From: Lachnospiraceae bacterium | Lineage (GTDB): Bacteria; Bacillota; Clostridia; Lachnospirales; Lachnospiraceae | Length of the DNA: 64,000 bases | Assembly (NCBI GenBank): GCA_009774175.1 | Contig: VSNG01000009.1 | Location: 44,654 to 108,653, forward strand | Reading direction: 5' to 3' | Part shown: one piece after another, positions 34,806 to 43,534 of the stretch | Layout: every line of letters starts with the position of its first letter | Position numbering within the stretch: position 1 is the stretch's first letter | Notes under the pieces: model-generated | The model's database searches: none | What the model was told of the DNA's origin: nothing | What the model saw: only the letters and a program-made list of their open reading frames with translations | Made by a program: the position numbers and the translations under genes

Positions 34806-35654
34806 ATGAAGAGACTGAGACTTGGCGTACAAATTGCATTTACCATTCTCACAAACGGATACGCATACGGCTTTGCCAGTGGGAAGATATATCGGGGGAA
34901 TCTGAAATATGCCTGCGTACCAGGATTAAACTGTTACTCCTGTCCGGGTGCGGTTGCATCCTGCCCCATAGGGGCGCTGCAGGCGCTTTTAAACCAGAAG
35001 GGATTTCAGATTCCGTTTGCGGCTCTGGGATTTTTCTTTCTGTTTGGAAGTCTGTTAGGGCGTTTTGTCTGCGGATGGCTGTGTCCCTTTGGACTGGTGC
35101 AGGATCTTTTATACAAAATTCCTGTTTTTCGCAAAAGGAAAACCCTTCCATTTCACCATGTTTTGAAGTATGGAAAATATGTTGTGTTATTTCTTCTGGC
35201 GGGCGCCGGATCTCTGTTTCTCTTTGGGGGATTTGCAAAGGTTCCCGCATTTTGTAAATATCTGTGCCCGTCGGGTACGCTGTTTGGGGCGGTTCCGCTG
35301 CTTGCCGCAAACGAGGCGCTGCTTAGCCAGATAGGAGGGCTGTTTTTCTGGAAACTGGGCATCCTGTTGTTTATCATTATTTTGTCGGTCAAAGTGTACC
35401 GTCCTTTTTGTCAGTATTTGTGCCCCCTTGGTGCAGTCTATGGGTGGTTTAACCGTTTCAGTCTTGTTCGGATTCAGTGGGAAGAGGAGAAGTGTATTTC
35501 CTGTATGGCCTGTGAGAAAGCCTGCCCGGTGGCGCTTTCCCTTCAGGAAATATCCCGATCCCCGGAGTGCATCAGATGCGGACAGTGCGTGGAAAGCTGT
35601 CCCGTTAAGTGTCTGCATTTTACTGTTAAAAACGCCGGAACAGACAGGGGGTAA
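34806..35654 (+). CDS. NapH-like membrane 4Fe-4S protein
   Basis: A 282-residue membrane protein with about five helices. It has cysteine motifs at the membrane edges (CYSCPGAVASCPIGALQ, CGWLCPFGLVQD, CKYLCPSGTLFG, CQYLCPLGAVYG) as in NapH/CcoG-like proteins, and a C-terminal two-cluster ferredoxin (CISCMACEKACP and CIRCGQCVESCP). It should pass electrons from a cytosolic donor across the membrane. The start at 34806 follows GGGTGAG. With the TlpA-like and CXXC proteins it forms a tight three-gene set for extracytoplasmic thiol reduction. Confidence 0.88.
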   Translation: MKRLRLGVQIAFTILTNGYAYGFASGKIYRGNLKYACVPGLNCYSCPGAVASCPIGALQALLNQKGFQIPFAALGFFFLFGSLLGRFVCGWLCPFGLVQDLLYKIPVFRKRKTLPFHHVLKYGKYVVLFLLAGAGSLFLFGGFAKVPAFCKYLCPSGTLFGAVPLLAANEALLSQIGGLFFWKLGILLFIIILSVKVYRPFCQYLCPLGAVYGWFNRFSLVRIQWEEEKCISCMACEKACPVALSLQEISRSPECIRCGQCVESCPVKCLHFTVKNAGTDRG

Positions 35655-35696
35655 AGGGAAGGCAATATTATCACTGTGATAAATAACCGATTGAAT

Positions 35697-35822
35697 TTGT
35701 AGGCAGCGCTGTTTTGTATGAACCCGGAAACCATATCCATCATGCAGGCGGGTGCCGCCCATAAGTTCACTGCGGGAGCGGAAGGGTTATATCTGTTTGC
35801 CAAATTTATGCCTACGTTATAA
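35697..35822 (+). pseudogene. Remnant of a cupin gene (C-terminal third only)
   Basis: The reading TISIMQAGAAHKFTAG and EGLYLFAKFMPTL matches the C-terminus of the intact cupin at 62510-62893 almost residue for residue. Upstream, VGSAVLYE continues the match in another frame, one base having been gained near 35725. The N-terminal two-thirds are gone. It shows that a cupin closely related to the 62510 gene once stood here. Confidence 0.8.
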
Positions 35823-35865
35823 TCCGGGAGTGAAACGAACAGTGTAAGATAAAGGGAGTTATGTT

Positions 35866-37104
35866 GTGAGGGAAACGGGCAGAGCAGAATTTACAAGGAA
35901 AATGAAGCGTACGCATACGATTTTACTGCCGGATATGCTGCATTATCACAATGCGCTTTTGCAGGCGGCTTTTGCCGCCTGTGGTTATCATCTGGAAATT
36001 CTGCCCGAGGAACAGAATCTGCCCGGCTATTCTCTGCCTTATATCAGCAGTGACTACTGTTTTCCGACTGTGCTGATTCTGGGGCAGGTATTGGCGGCGG
36101 TTCGTTCGGGCCGGTTTCAGCCGGATCAGATTGCGTTTATGGAACCGCAGGCCGGAGGAGCATGCCGGGCAGGCAATATTTACAATTCTATGATAGAAAG
36201 CCTGAAAAAAGCCGGATACAGTCAGATCCCGGTTATTTCCTTAAACGCTTTCGGGCAATATAAACATCCGGGTTTTACGATTACGCCAAAGCTGCTGTTT
36301 TGCGCGGTTGCGGCCGTTTGCTTTGGCGATCTGCTTATGACGCTTTATCAGCAGGTAAGACCCTACGAGTGCAGGCGGGGCGACGCAAAGGCCTGCTGGC
36401 AGCGCTGGAATGATAAATTGTGCAAGGATATCGCTGCCGGCAAAAATATTTCCGCAAAGAAACGAAAGGAGCGCTACCGGCAGATTGTCCGTGACTTTGC
36501 GAAAATTCCGATGGAAGACAGAAATATCCGACGGGTCGGGATTGTGGGGGAGATTTATATTAAGTTTTCTCCGATTGGCAACAGGCATTTGGAACAGTTT
36601 TTACAGAAGCAGGATTGCGCGTACCGCATGGGCGGGTTTGTAAATTACTGTATTTATCTGGTGGACAGTGAGCAGGAAGACCAGGAGCTTTGCGGCGCAG
36701 GGCGCATGGAACGGAAGGCCTGCGATATGGTGCTGCGTTATCTGATCCGCATACAGAATGATATTAATCAGAGTATCGTGCAGGAAAGCCGTTTTGCGCC
36801 GGATGCGAATTTCGCAGAAATGAAAGAGCTGGCGGCGCCGATTATCAACAGGGGATGCCGCACGGGAGACGGCTGGCTGGTCGCGGCCGAGGCAGCGGAT
36901 CTGATTGAAAGAGGCTATGAAAATATTTTGATTGTGCATCCTTTTGGATGTCTTGTCAGCCATGTGTGCGAGCGTGGCATTTTAAAGAAGCTCCATGAGC
37001 GGTATCCGAACGTCAATATTCAGACTGTGGAGTATGATTATGATTCCGCCAATACGCTGCGGGAAAGCCGGATTATGCTGGGGATCAGCGGCAGACGTTC
37101 ATAA
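35866..37104 (+). CDS. 2-hydroxyacyl-CoA dehydratase-family protein (DUF2229-like), stand-alone
   Basis: A 412-residue protein related to the C-terminal half of the giant activase/dehydratase fusions of Clostridia. Visible segments are TILLPDMLHYHNALLQAAF, YCFPTVLILGQV, EPQAGGACRAGNIY, RRVGIVGEIYIKFSPIGN and GYENILIVHPFGCLVSHV. Conserved cysteines (for example in GGACRAGN and PFGCLVSH) may bind an iron-sulfur cluster. The usual partner ATPase activase is not next to it. GTG at 35866 with AAAGGGAG is used; an ATG at 35902 is possible. Substrate unknown. Confidence 0.78.
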   Translation: MRETGRAEFTRKMKRTHTILLPDMLHYHNALLQAAFAACGYHLEILPEEQNLPGYSLPYISSDYCFPTVLILGQVLAAVRSGRFQPDQIAFMEPQAGGACRAGNIYNSMIESLKKAGYSQIPVISLNAFGQYKHPGFTITPKLLFCAVAAVCFGDLLMTLYQQVRPYECRRGDAKACWQRWNDKLCKDIAAGKNISAKKRKERYRQIVRDFAKIPMEDRNIRRVGIVGEIYIKFSPIGNRHLEQFLQKQDCAYRMGGFVNYCIYLVDSEQEDQELCGAGRMERKACDMVLRYLIRIQNDINQSIVQESRFAPDANFAEMKELAAPIINRGCRTGDGWLVAAEAADLIERGYENILIVHPFGCLVSHVCERGILKKLHERYPNVNIQTVEYDYDSANTLRESRIMLGISGRRS

Positions 37105-37107
37105 GTT

Positions 37108-37257
37108 ATGAGTGAGTTTCTGGAATTGTCCAGTTACTACCGACGGACGTCCAGATACAACAACTATTCTTTTCTTCTCCTGAATTTTGCCGATAAAATA
37201 AATAAGGAAAAGGATCCTGATTACAAAAAAGCAGCGGCACGAGGAGAAGAGGATTGA
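37108..37257 (+). CDS. Small 49-residue hypothetical protein before the LytTR regulator
   Basis: A short frame that begins 4 bases after the dehydratase-family stop and overlaps the LytTR regulator start by 4 bases (TTGA). It encodes a Tyr-rich N-half (SSYYRRTSRYNNYSF) and a charged tail (KEKDPDYKKAAARGEED). The ribosome site is weak, but tight packing between two genes supports translational coupling. It does not look like an AgrD pheromone precursor. Function unknown. Confidence 0.45.
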   Translation: MSEFLELSSYYRRTSRYNNYSFLLLNFADKINKEKDPDYKKAAARGEED

Positions 37258-38006
37258 ATATAGCGGTTTGCGACGATGAAGAAAATATACGCTGTCTGAT
37301 AAAGAAGCTGATAGAAAAGCAGTCGAAAGACTGTCAGATCATGGAGTTTTCTTCCGGCAGGGAATTGCTGCATTTTTGGCGGCAAAAAGACAGAGAACAA
37401 ATAGACATTTTATTTCTTGATATTTCCATGGATGGAGCCGACGGTATGGAAACGGCGGAACAGATCAGGGATTGGAAGGTGGAAAAGAACGAACCGCTTT
37501 GGGGCGGCTTGCCGCTTCTGATCTTTGTAACAGGTTACCCGGAGTATATGCCGAAGGCTTTTTCTGTCAATGCTTTTCAGTATTTAGTGAAACCCATAGA
37601 CGAGAGAGAATTTGAAGACGCGCTGAAAAAGGCGCTCAGGGAGTGCCGTTATTTGGAAGCCAAAAAGAACACCGAGCCGAGAGAAATCCTGATTCGGAAC
37701 GGAAATGTGACAAGGAAGGTTCCAGCGGACGATATTTATTATATTGAGAGCAATAACAGGAAAATTATGGTATTCCTGCAAGATGAGGAAATCGGGTGCT
37801 ACGGAAAGATCAGTGAGATGGAGAACGAATTGCGGGAAGGCTTTTTTCGGATTCACAGGGGATATCTCGTGAATATGAAATATGTGGAAAGATACAGCCG
37901 GACGGAAGTGCAGATGAAAAACGGTAAACGTCTTCTGATCTCCAAATATAAATATCAGGATTTCATAAAGGCTTATCTGGAATATATTTCGGAGGATGGC
38001 GGATGA
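37254..38006 (+). CDS. LytTR-family response regulator (AgrA/ComE type)
   Basis: A 250-residue regulator starting with TTG behind GAGGAGAAGAGG. The receiver domain has the acidic pair AVCDDEENIR, the phospho-acceptor Asp in ILFLDISMDGADG and the Lys in YLVKPIDEREF. The C-terminal LytTR domain (about 150-245) includes ILIRNGNVTRKVPADDIYYI and IHRGYLVNMKYVERY. Such regulators usually control peptide-signalling or cell-surface genes. It overlaps the kinase gene by 4 bases. The surface-type genes after the kinase are likely targets. Confidence 0.9.
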   Translation: MNIAVCDDEENIRCLIKKLIEKQSKDCQIMEFSSGRELLHFWRQKDREQIDILFLDISMDGADGMETAEQIRDWKVEKNEPLWGGLPLLIFVTGYPEYMPKAFSVNAFQYLVKPIDEREFEDALKKALRECRYLEAKKNTEPREILIRNGNVTRKVPADDIYYIESNNRKIMVFLQDEEIGCYGKISEMENELREGFFRIHRGYLVNMKYVERYSRTEVQMKNGKRLLISKYKYQDFIKAYLEYISEDGG

Positions 38007-39412
38007 GTCAGGAGGGATACGAATTATTTGTCAATTTATGCGGGATATACCATATTCTTTTACAGATTATACTTTTTCTGATTATCTGGGACATTTTTTA
38101 TAAATCGGAAAGAGAGAAGAAGACGCTGCTTTTAATGGGTATCTTTGCGGCTGTCAATATATTTCTGTATATAAGCCCTGGTGTTCCGGGCGGATTAAGA
38201 TATGCGGTATCGGCGGTTATGGTATTGGGATACTGCCATGTGAAATACAGAGGGCGTCTGGAAAAAGCCGTTTTTACGCTGCTCCTGTTTTATAATTTTC
38301 ATGGGATGAGCTTCCTGATTGCAAGCAGCATATACCAGTTTGTGATGGATGGGATGATTGCAGGTCTGGACATATGGGACGCGGAATATATGTATCGGCT
38401 GTACAGATGTCAGGTAGTCGGGATGGGACTGAACGTTTCGTTGTATACAGCGGCTATTTTACTCATGACGGGGATTATAAAACAGATCGTAAAACTGCCC
38501 CTGTCCATGAACAGGCAGGAAGCCGTTTTTTTGTCCGTCCTTAATGTGGTAGGCGGGATGTTGACGTGGATGGTCATAGATATTTCGGCCGTACAGATTG
38601 ACAGGGAAATCTTTTTCCTTTTTGTCCAGAAAAAGGAGATGGTCTGGAAAATACCGATGATCGCAATTCTACTCTGTGCCGGCGAAATTTCGGCGATCTG
38701 TATTTTTCAAAAGTACAAGGAATTGCAGGAGGAGAGAGAAAAGCATTTTGTGGAAGAGCAGCAGTTGAAAGCCATGAAAAGGCGGCTGGAGGAGGCGGAA
38801 AACTTTTATGGGAGCATCCGCAGGGTAAGACATGAGATGAAAAGCCATATGGCAAATATTAAGGGTCTTGTTGCGGGAGAAAAGTACGGGGAAGTGGAAA
38901 AGTACATTGGTAAGCTGGATGAGACCATACAGGAGCTTACTTATAAATTCAGTACGGGAAACGCTGTTACGGACGTCATTATTAACGACAAATACCGGCT
39001 GGCCAAAGACGCCGGGATTACATTCAGCGTAAAATTTGAATACAGAAAGACGGATACAATTTCGGCTTTCGATATGGGAGTTGTACTGCATAATCTATTG
39101 GATAATGCGCTGGAAGCCTGTGAAAAGCTGGATCGGGAAAGGCGGTATATCAGCCTGAACTTGAAGAGAAAGGAACATTTTCTGCTGATAGAAGTAGAGA
39201 ACAGCTTTGACGGGATGCTTATATGGGAGGACGAAGAGAAGATACCGGCGACAACGAAGCAAAGCGGCCTGCCTGACATCCTGATGGAGCATGGCGTTGG
39301 CTTAAAAAATGTAAAAGATGTGGCGGAGCGCTATCTGGGATATATGGATATCAGAGCGGAGAAAGATACCTTTAGGGTTATTGTTATGCTGCAGCAGAAA
39401 GAGGAAGTTTAA
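38003..39412 (+). CDS. GHKL-domain sensor histidine kinase (AgrC type)
   Basis: A 469-residue kinase with six or seven N-terminal transmembrane helices (residues 12-240), a coiled linker, the phospho-acceptor His in RRVRHEMKSHMANIKGLV and a GHKL ATPase domain with HNLLDNALEAC (N-box) and HGVGLKNVKDVAERYLG (G-box). Membership in the AgrC/ComD class suggests it senses a peptide, yet no agrB/agrD-like genes are visible nearby. It is coupled by ATGA overlap to its LytTR partner and followed 55 bases later by a DUF6033 gene. A broken relative lies at 45796-46378. Confidence 0.9.
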   Translation: MSQEGYELFVNLCGIYHILLQIILFLIIWDIFYKSEREKKTLLLMGIFAAVNIFLYISPGVPGGLRYAVSAVMVLGYCHVKYRGRLEKAVFTLLLFYNFHGMSFLIASSIYQFVMDGMIAGLDIWDAEYMYRLYRCQVVGMGLNVSLYTAAILLMTGIIKQIVKLPLSMNRQEAVFLSVLNVVGGMLTWMVIDISAVQIDREIFFLFVQKKEMVWKIPMIAILLCAGEISAICIFQKYKELQEEREKHFVEEQQLKAMKRRLEEAENFYGSIRRVRHEMKSHMANIKGLVAGEKYGEVEKYIGKLDETIQELTYKFSTGNAVTDVIINDKYRLAKDAGITFSVKFEYRKTDTISAFDMGVVLHNLLDNALEACEKLDRERRYISLNLKRKEHFLLIEVENSFDGMLIWEDEEKIPATTKQSGLPDILMEHGVGLKNVKDVAERYLGYMDIRAEKDTFRVIVMLQQKEEV

Positions 39413-39467
39413 AGTGCAGTATTGAGACGAGATTTGCATGAGGACAAACAAAAAGGAGGACAGTGCA

Positions 39468-40454
39468 ATGGTAAATTTAGGAGAGAGGATTGGAACAATG
39501 GTATTTTCCCCATCAGGAAACTATATGGTTGGGGCGTCACAGAGGAAAAATGCGGAAGTTCAGAAACGGAGCCAGAATAAAATAGACGCCAACCTGCGGG
39601 ACAGTGTTGAACTTACCGGCGTAAGGCAATTAAAGGAAGCGGAACCGGCACAGGATAAGGGCATAAAGGATTATTATTCCTATTTACAGAAGAGCTTTGA
39701 CTGTGTGAGGAATGGGAACGTTACGATTGCGGGCTCTTATCTTAAAGAGTGTGCTGGAAACCCGGAAAAGGCGAAAGAACTGGAATCCAATCTGTCCTAT
39801 TTTAAAGAAGGATACGAAAGCGGACTCAGGAACGCAAAGGCGAATGCCAGGGCTATGGGGGCAAGGCTTGTTGATTATTCAGAGAGCTGGAGCATCGACA
39901 GCAAGGGAAATATAACTGCCATGGCGTCCACCACACTGACCTCCGAAGACGGGGCAAAAAACTGGAAAGACCTGGCGGACAAGCGGCTGGAAAAATTGAA
40001 AGAGAAGAAGGAGCAGCAGGCGAAACAGCGGAGAATGGAGCAAACGGGCGATGTGGGGAAGCTTCGTCCAATGAGCCATGGAGTTTCAGATATCGTGAGT
40101 GAGTTTGAAAAGGTTATGTCCAAGATAGGAGGCGGTTCCGAATCCGATGAGACAAAATTTAAATCCATGGAAGATTATATAAATAAGATGCCGGAAGCCT
40201 ATCAAATAATGAAAGACCGAATAGAAAAAAAGTATGCGGCACCCGTCAGACAGAAAGAGTATTATACGGCGGCGGATGGAAGCATACAGGAGCTGACAAA
40301 GGAAAGAGAGCTGGGAATGCTGGACAGCGCATATGAGATGCACAGCAGATTTGTGGCAAAAAGTCAGCGGATACAGAGCGAATTGCAGTATGTGTCAGAT
40401 ACGGTAAGCGAGGAGGAGCTGAGAGCGTACAGAAAAAGTCTGAAAACTTTATGA
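39468..40454 (+). CDS. DUF6033-like protein, function unknown
   Basis: A 328-residue protein without signal peptide or membrane helix. The core KDYYSYLQKSFDCVRNGNVTIAGSYLKECAGNPEKAKELE resembles the DUF6033-type proteins of Lachnospiraceae. A Lys/Glu/Gln coiled coil follows (about residues 165-195), and a charged helical C-terminus. The start at 39468 is set by AAGGAGG at 8 bases. Its position after the GHKL kinase is repeated at 46680, where a shorter relative follows a broken kinase, so the pairing looks functional. Role unknown; an appendage- or surface-related role is only a guess. Confidence 0.65.
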   Translation: MVNLGERIGTMVFSPSGNYMVGASQRKNAEVQKRSQNKIDANLRDSVELTGVRQLKEAEPAQDKGIKDYYSYLQKSFDCVRNGNVTIAGSYLKECAGNPEKAKELESNLSYFKEGYESGLRNAKANARAMGARLVDYSESWSIDSKGNITAMASTTLTSEDGAKNWKDLADKRLEKLKEKKEQQAKQRRMEQTGDVGKLRPMSHGVSDIVSEFEKVMSKIGGGSESDETKFKSMEDYINKMPEAYQIMKDRIEKKYAAPVRQKEYYTAADGSIQELTKERELGMLDSAYEMHSRFVAKSQRIQSELQYVSDTVSEEELRAYRKSLKTL

Positions 40455-40533
40455 TCAAATGGAGATAATGAAACTTTTTAATACTCTGATTCGTATTACT
40501 TACAGATAACAGACAGCAGAGGAGGAGTTGGAA

Positions 40534-42096
40534 ATGGGAGTCAGTAGTGTAAATGAGGCGGGTTCCACATGGGGAGCGGCGTTCAGGAATAAGCCAATAT
40601 TCTTTATGTCGAGAAAAGAAATGGATGCTTGTTTCGATGCGAACGGGGTACTACGTAAGAGCAGGCTTAAGAACGTGGAACTGCGGGAGGACACCTGCAC
40701 TCTCAGCAGCAACAACACTTACCGCAGACCGAACACCACCTATGAGATTTATGACAAGGATAAGGGCAGCGCGTTTCTTGACTTAAACTTTCTGATCAAG
40801 GATGAGACCAGCAGCCTGAAAGGAAGCCTCAGCGATAAAAAGGATGTGGATTTCTATAACTTCACCATCCCATTTCCGAACTTTCAGCGCAATTACTTTG
40901 GCGTCGAGGTTTATATCGATATGCCGGAGGGCTGTGATTACGACCTTACCCTGTATGACGAGTATGGCAATCAGGTAGGGAAGGCGGAGTGGGACGGCGA
41001 AGGGCGGAAAAAGCTGTCCGTTCCGAATTGGGATATGGATACCAAAAAATATTGCCTCAAGGTAGAAAACGGAAACGGGGAAGAAGTATCTCCGAATGAT
41101 TTTTACAGGATCAGTTTTCATATCACCGATAATAAGGAGCATGAAAAGACGGATGCCGTCAGGGAAGCGTATGGAAATCTTTACAGCGCCTACAGCCGGA
41201 AAGACGAAAACTGGCGGGACTATCTTGACCGATATAATGAAGTTCTGCGGGAGACGGAGCAGAATTACCGGAAAGAGCTGGAAGAACTCCACAAAAAACA
41301 GTTTGCGGGACTGCCGGAGGGAAAGAAGTATCAGGGCGGGCGCACCGTGGACGAACTGCTGCAGGACATGGCAGAAGGGAAGGAACTGAGCGAGGCGGAG
41401 CGGGAGTATGTAAAGATCTTTGCCAACCTCAAAGATGCGGAAAAGGCACAGCAGAAGGCGGAACTGAAAAACGATTTTTCGGATGATTTCGTAAAAGATC
41501 TGGAAGGCATGGGCATTTCCCGTGAGGACATAGAGGGGATGCAGGTACGGATCGGAAGCAATGGAACGGTGACCGTGGACGGGATAGAGGAGGAAACTGT
41601 CCGGGAACAGGTGCAGAAACTGGTGGAAAAAAAGTATAGCGACAAGATGTACCAGTATTACATAGGGACTGCTGACAGCGTGGGGAATCTGCCTGAGAAC
41701 GCATACCAATATGCTACGGACGTGCAGGAGGTGAAGCGTTACCTGAAAGGCGTTACCGGACAGGATGTCTCCTTGCAGAATCTTTATATGCTGCCTGATG
41801 GAAAGATCGGCGGACTGCCGAAAAAGGCCGATAACCTGATCAACAATACGAAGGATAATGTTAAGGTCGATCAGATGCGGGATGCCCTCAGAAATATCAT
41901 AGGAAATATCGGGGTGAGCGGCGATGTGGGGATTCCCGATTTTACGTCACAGTTCCAGTTTCAGCATGGGGCGTTTTCTGTTGTGGACAGCGGCTTTGCA
42001 GTGGATATGGGCGCATTGGATGGCCGGCTTACACCACAGTCCTCCGGCAATATGTATTCCGATATGTATAAGTACGGATTTAAAATAGTTTTATAG
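40534..42096 (+). CDS. Protein with a pre-peptidase C-terminal-like domain, function unknown
   Basis: A 520-residue protein. Residues about 70-200 look like a pre-peptidase C-terminal (PPC) beta-sandwich: LKGSLSDKKDVDFYNFTIP, YDLTLYDEYGNQVGKAEW and KYCLKVENGNGEEVSPNDFY. A coiled region follows (about 220-320, EQNYRKELEELHKKQFAG) and a C-terminal domain without recognised family. PPC domains are normally extracellular, yet there is no signal peptide, hinting at export by another route or an intracellular role. ATG at 40534 is used because GGAGGAG is 7 bases upstream. It stands 79 bases after the DUF6033 gene. Confidence 0.6.
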   Translation: MGVSSVNEAGSTWGAAFRNKPIFFMSRKEMDACFDANGVLRKSRLKNVELREDTCTLSSNNTYRRPNTTYEIYDKDKGSAFLDLNFLIKDETSSLKGSLSDKKDVDFYNFTIPFPNFQRNYFGVEVYIDMPEGCDYDLTLYDEYGNQVGKAEWDGEGRKKLSVPNWDMDTKKYCLKVENGNGEEVSPNDFYRISFHITDNKEHEKTDAVREAYGNLYSAYSRKDENWRDYLDRYNEVLRETEQNYRKELEELHKKQFAGLPEGKKYQGGRTVDELLQDMAEGKELSEAEREYVKIFANLKDAEKAQQKAELKNDFSDDFVKDLEGMGISREDIEGMQVRIGSNGTVTVDGIEEETVREQVQKLVEKKYSDKMYQYYIGTADSVGNLPENAYQYATDVQEVKRYLKGVTGQDVSLQNLYMLPDGKIGGLPKKADNLINNTKDNVKVDQMRDALRNIIGNIGVSGDVGIPDFTSQFQFQHGAFSVVDSGFAVDMGALDGRLTPQSSGNMYSDMYKYGFKIVL

Positions 42097-42168
42097 GAAG
42101 CGGGCATTTAATCAGGTTGTAAAAGGAACGTCACTGCGCGGGACAACACTTATAGCTCGCTTTGAATC

Positions 42169-42201
42169 GAATGCCGGGCACCTGTATAACGCCCGGCATT
42201 C
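42169..42201. terminator. Perfect 11-base hairpin after the PPC-domain gene
   Basis: GAATGCCGGGC (42169-42179) and GCCCGGCATTC (42191-42201) enclose an 11-base loop. It is very stable, but neither strand has the T run of a classical terminator. It may end or stabilise the upstream transcript or bind a protein. The remaining 175 bases before the motor genes are AT-rich and contain no recognisable gene. Confidence 0.5.
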
Positions 42202-42376
42202 GTGCGCTGTTTCATGATATGGGATTTTGCCTGTATTACATAAAGTTTTAAGATATCCTTAAGTCGATTGAACAATGAACTAAAATGTGGTAGGTTTAAG
42301 ACAGATACAGTAAGAATTGATTTTGAGATAACTGAAATAATAATTGTATCAACAAAGGAAAAGGACGGTAGTACGG

Positions 42377-43534
42377 ATGAAAAGTAAGCTGTATTATGTA
42401 CTGTATTTTTTGTATGCCATTGTCGTGGCGTTTGTTCTATATCTGAACGGCGTATTTACGGGAGAATGGAGTTCTCTTACGAATCTGGTTATCAATGTTG
42501 TATTTCTGGTTATTATCGGTATTATTTTTATTATATCTTCCGTCAGCTTTGGAAGGCTTAACAGAATTACCTATGAGCTGGAAGATGTTGCCATTCGTCT
42601 GCAAAAGGAATATAAGGAGGCGGGCGGAAAAAACCTTTGGGCGAATTATAAGGATAATGGCAAAGCTTTTGAGGAAAAAGAGCTGCAGGATGCGTTTAAC
42701 AGGTATCGTCTGCGGGTAAAAAAGACAAGGCGGGGCGCAGACGCCTCCTGCGATCTGGGAGAATATATCAATGAGGATCTTCTGGATCGGGCGGGCATGA
42801 ACTTTTTTAATTCCGGCGTTTCCGGGACATTAACGGGTCTTGGAATTTTGGGAACGTTTCTTGGACTTTCCATGGGGCTTGGCGCATTCAGCGGGGACGA
42901 TATTTTTACCATTTCTGATAATGTAGGCTCCCTGCTCTCCGGCATGAAAGTGGCTTTTCACACTTCGGTGTACGGCATCCTGTTTTCCCTGGTTTTTAAT
43001 GTGGCTTACCGGGGTATTATGGCGGACGCCTATGAGACGCTGAATGAATTTTTAACAGTGTTTCGGCAGACTGCGCAGCCGGTTGGTTTGAAAGATGATG
43101 AAAATGCCGCTACGATGCTTGTCTATCAGGCAGGCATGGCAAATTCTCTGAAGCAGATGCTTGAGTTGCTGAAGGGCAATGCGATGGAGCAGACGGCAGG
43201 TGTGGAGCGTATCGTGAATCAGTTCACCACACAGATGCAGTCCGCTCTGGATACAGATTTTAAGAAACTCGGAAGCGCCTTAAAGAATGCGGGAGAATCG
43301 CAGACAGCCAATGCAGTTAATGCGGCAGAGATGGTGGAGGCAGTTACCGCGCTGGTGGAGGTAAACCGTAACGTGCAGGAGGCGCTTGTCAGGGTGATGG
43401 AAAGGCAGGAGGCATTTGCGGGGCAGCTGGAGGAACAGAAGAAAATGCTGGCTGATACATGCAGCGATATGAGCGATGAGATCAGCAGCCAGATTTACAC
43501 ATTTGAGCAGATGAGGAATTTGTATGAAAAGTAG
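42377..43534 (+). CDS. ZorA-like MotA/TolQ/ExbB-family motor protein
   Basis: A 385-residue membrane protein. Two N-terminal helices (about 5-28 and 35-58) precede a MotA/ExbB proton-channel core (about 135-215: GVSGTLTGLGILGTFLGLSM and HTSVYGILFSLVFNVAYRG). A long cytoplasmic coiled tail follows (about 240-385, MVEAVTALVEVNRNVQEALV). This layout matches ZorA, the stator-like subunit of the Zorya anti-phage system, and its cellular relatives. The ATG at 42377 follows AAGGA by 11 bases. The next gene overlaps by 11 bases and encodes the ZorB-like partner. Confidence 0.82.
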   Translation: MKSKLYYVLYFLYAIVVAFVLYLNGVFTGEWSSLTNLVINVVFLVIIGIIFIISSVSFGRLNRITYELEDVAIRLQKEYKEAGGKNLWANYKDNGKAFEEKELQDAFNRYRLRVKKTRRGADASCDLGEYINEDLLDRAGMNFFNSGVSGTLTGLGILGTFLGLSMGLGAFSGDDIFTISDNVGSLLSGMKVAFHTSVYGILFSLVFNVAYRGIMADAYETLNEFLTVFRQTAQPVGLKDDENAATMLVYQAGMANSLKQMLELLKGNAMEQTAGVERIVNQFTTQMQSALDTDFKKLGSALKNAGESQTANAVNAAEMVEAVTALVEVNRNVQEALVRVMERQEAFAGQLEEQKKMLADTCSDMSDEISSQIYTFEQMRNLYEK

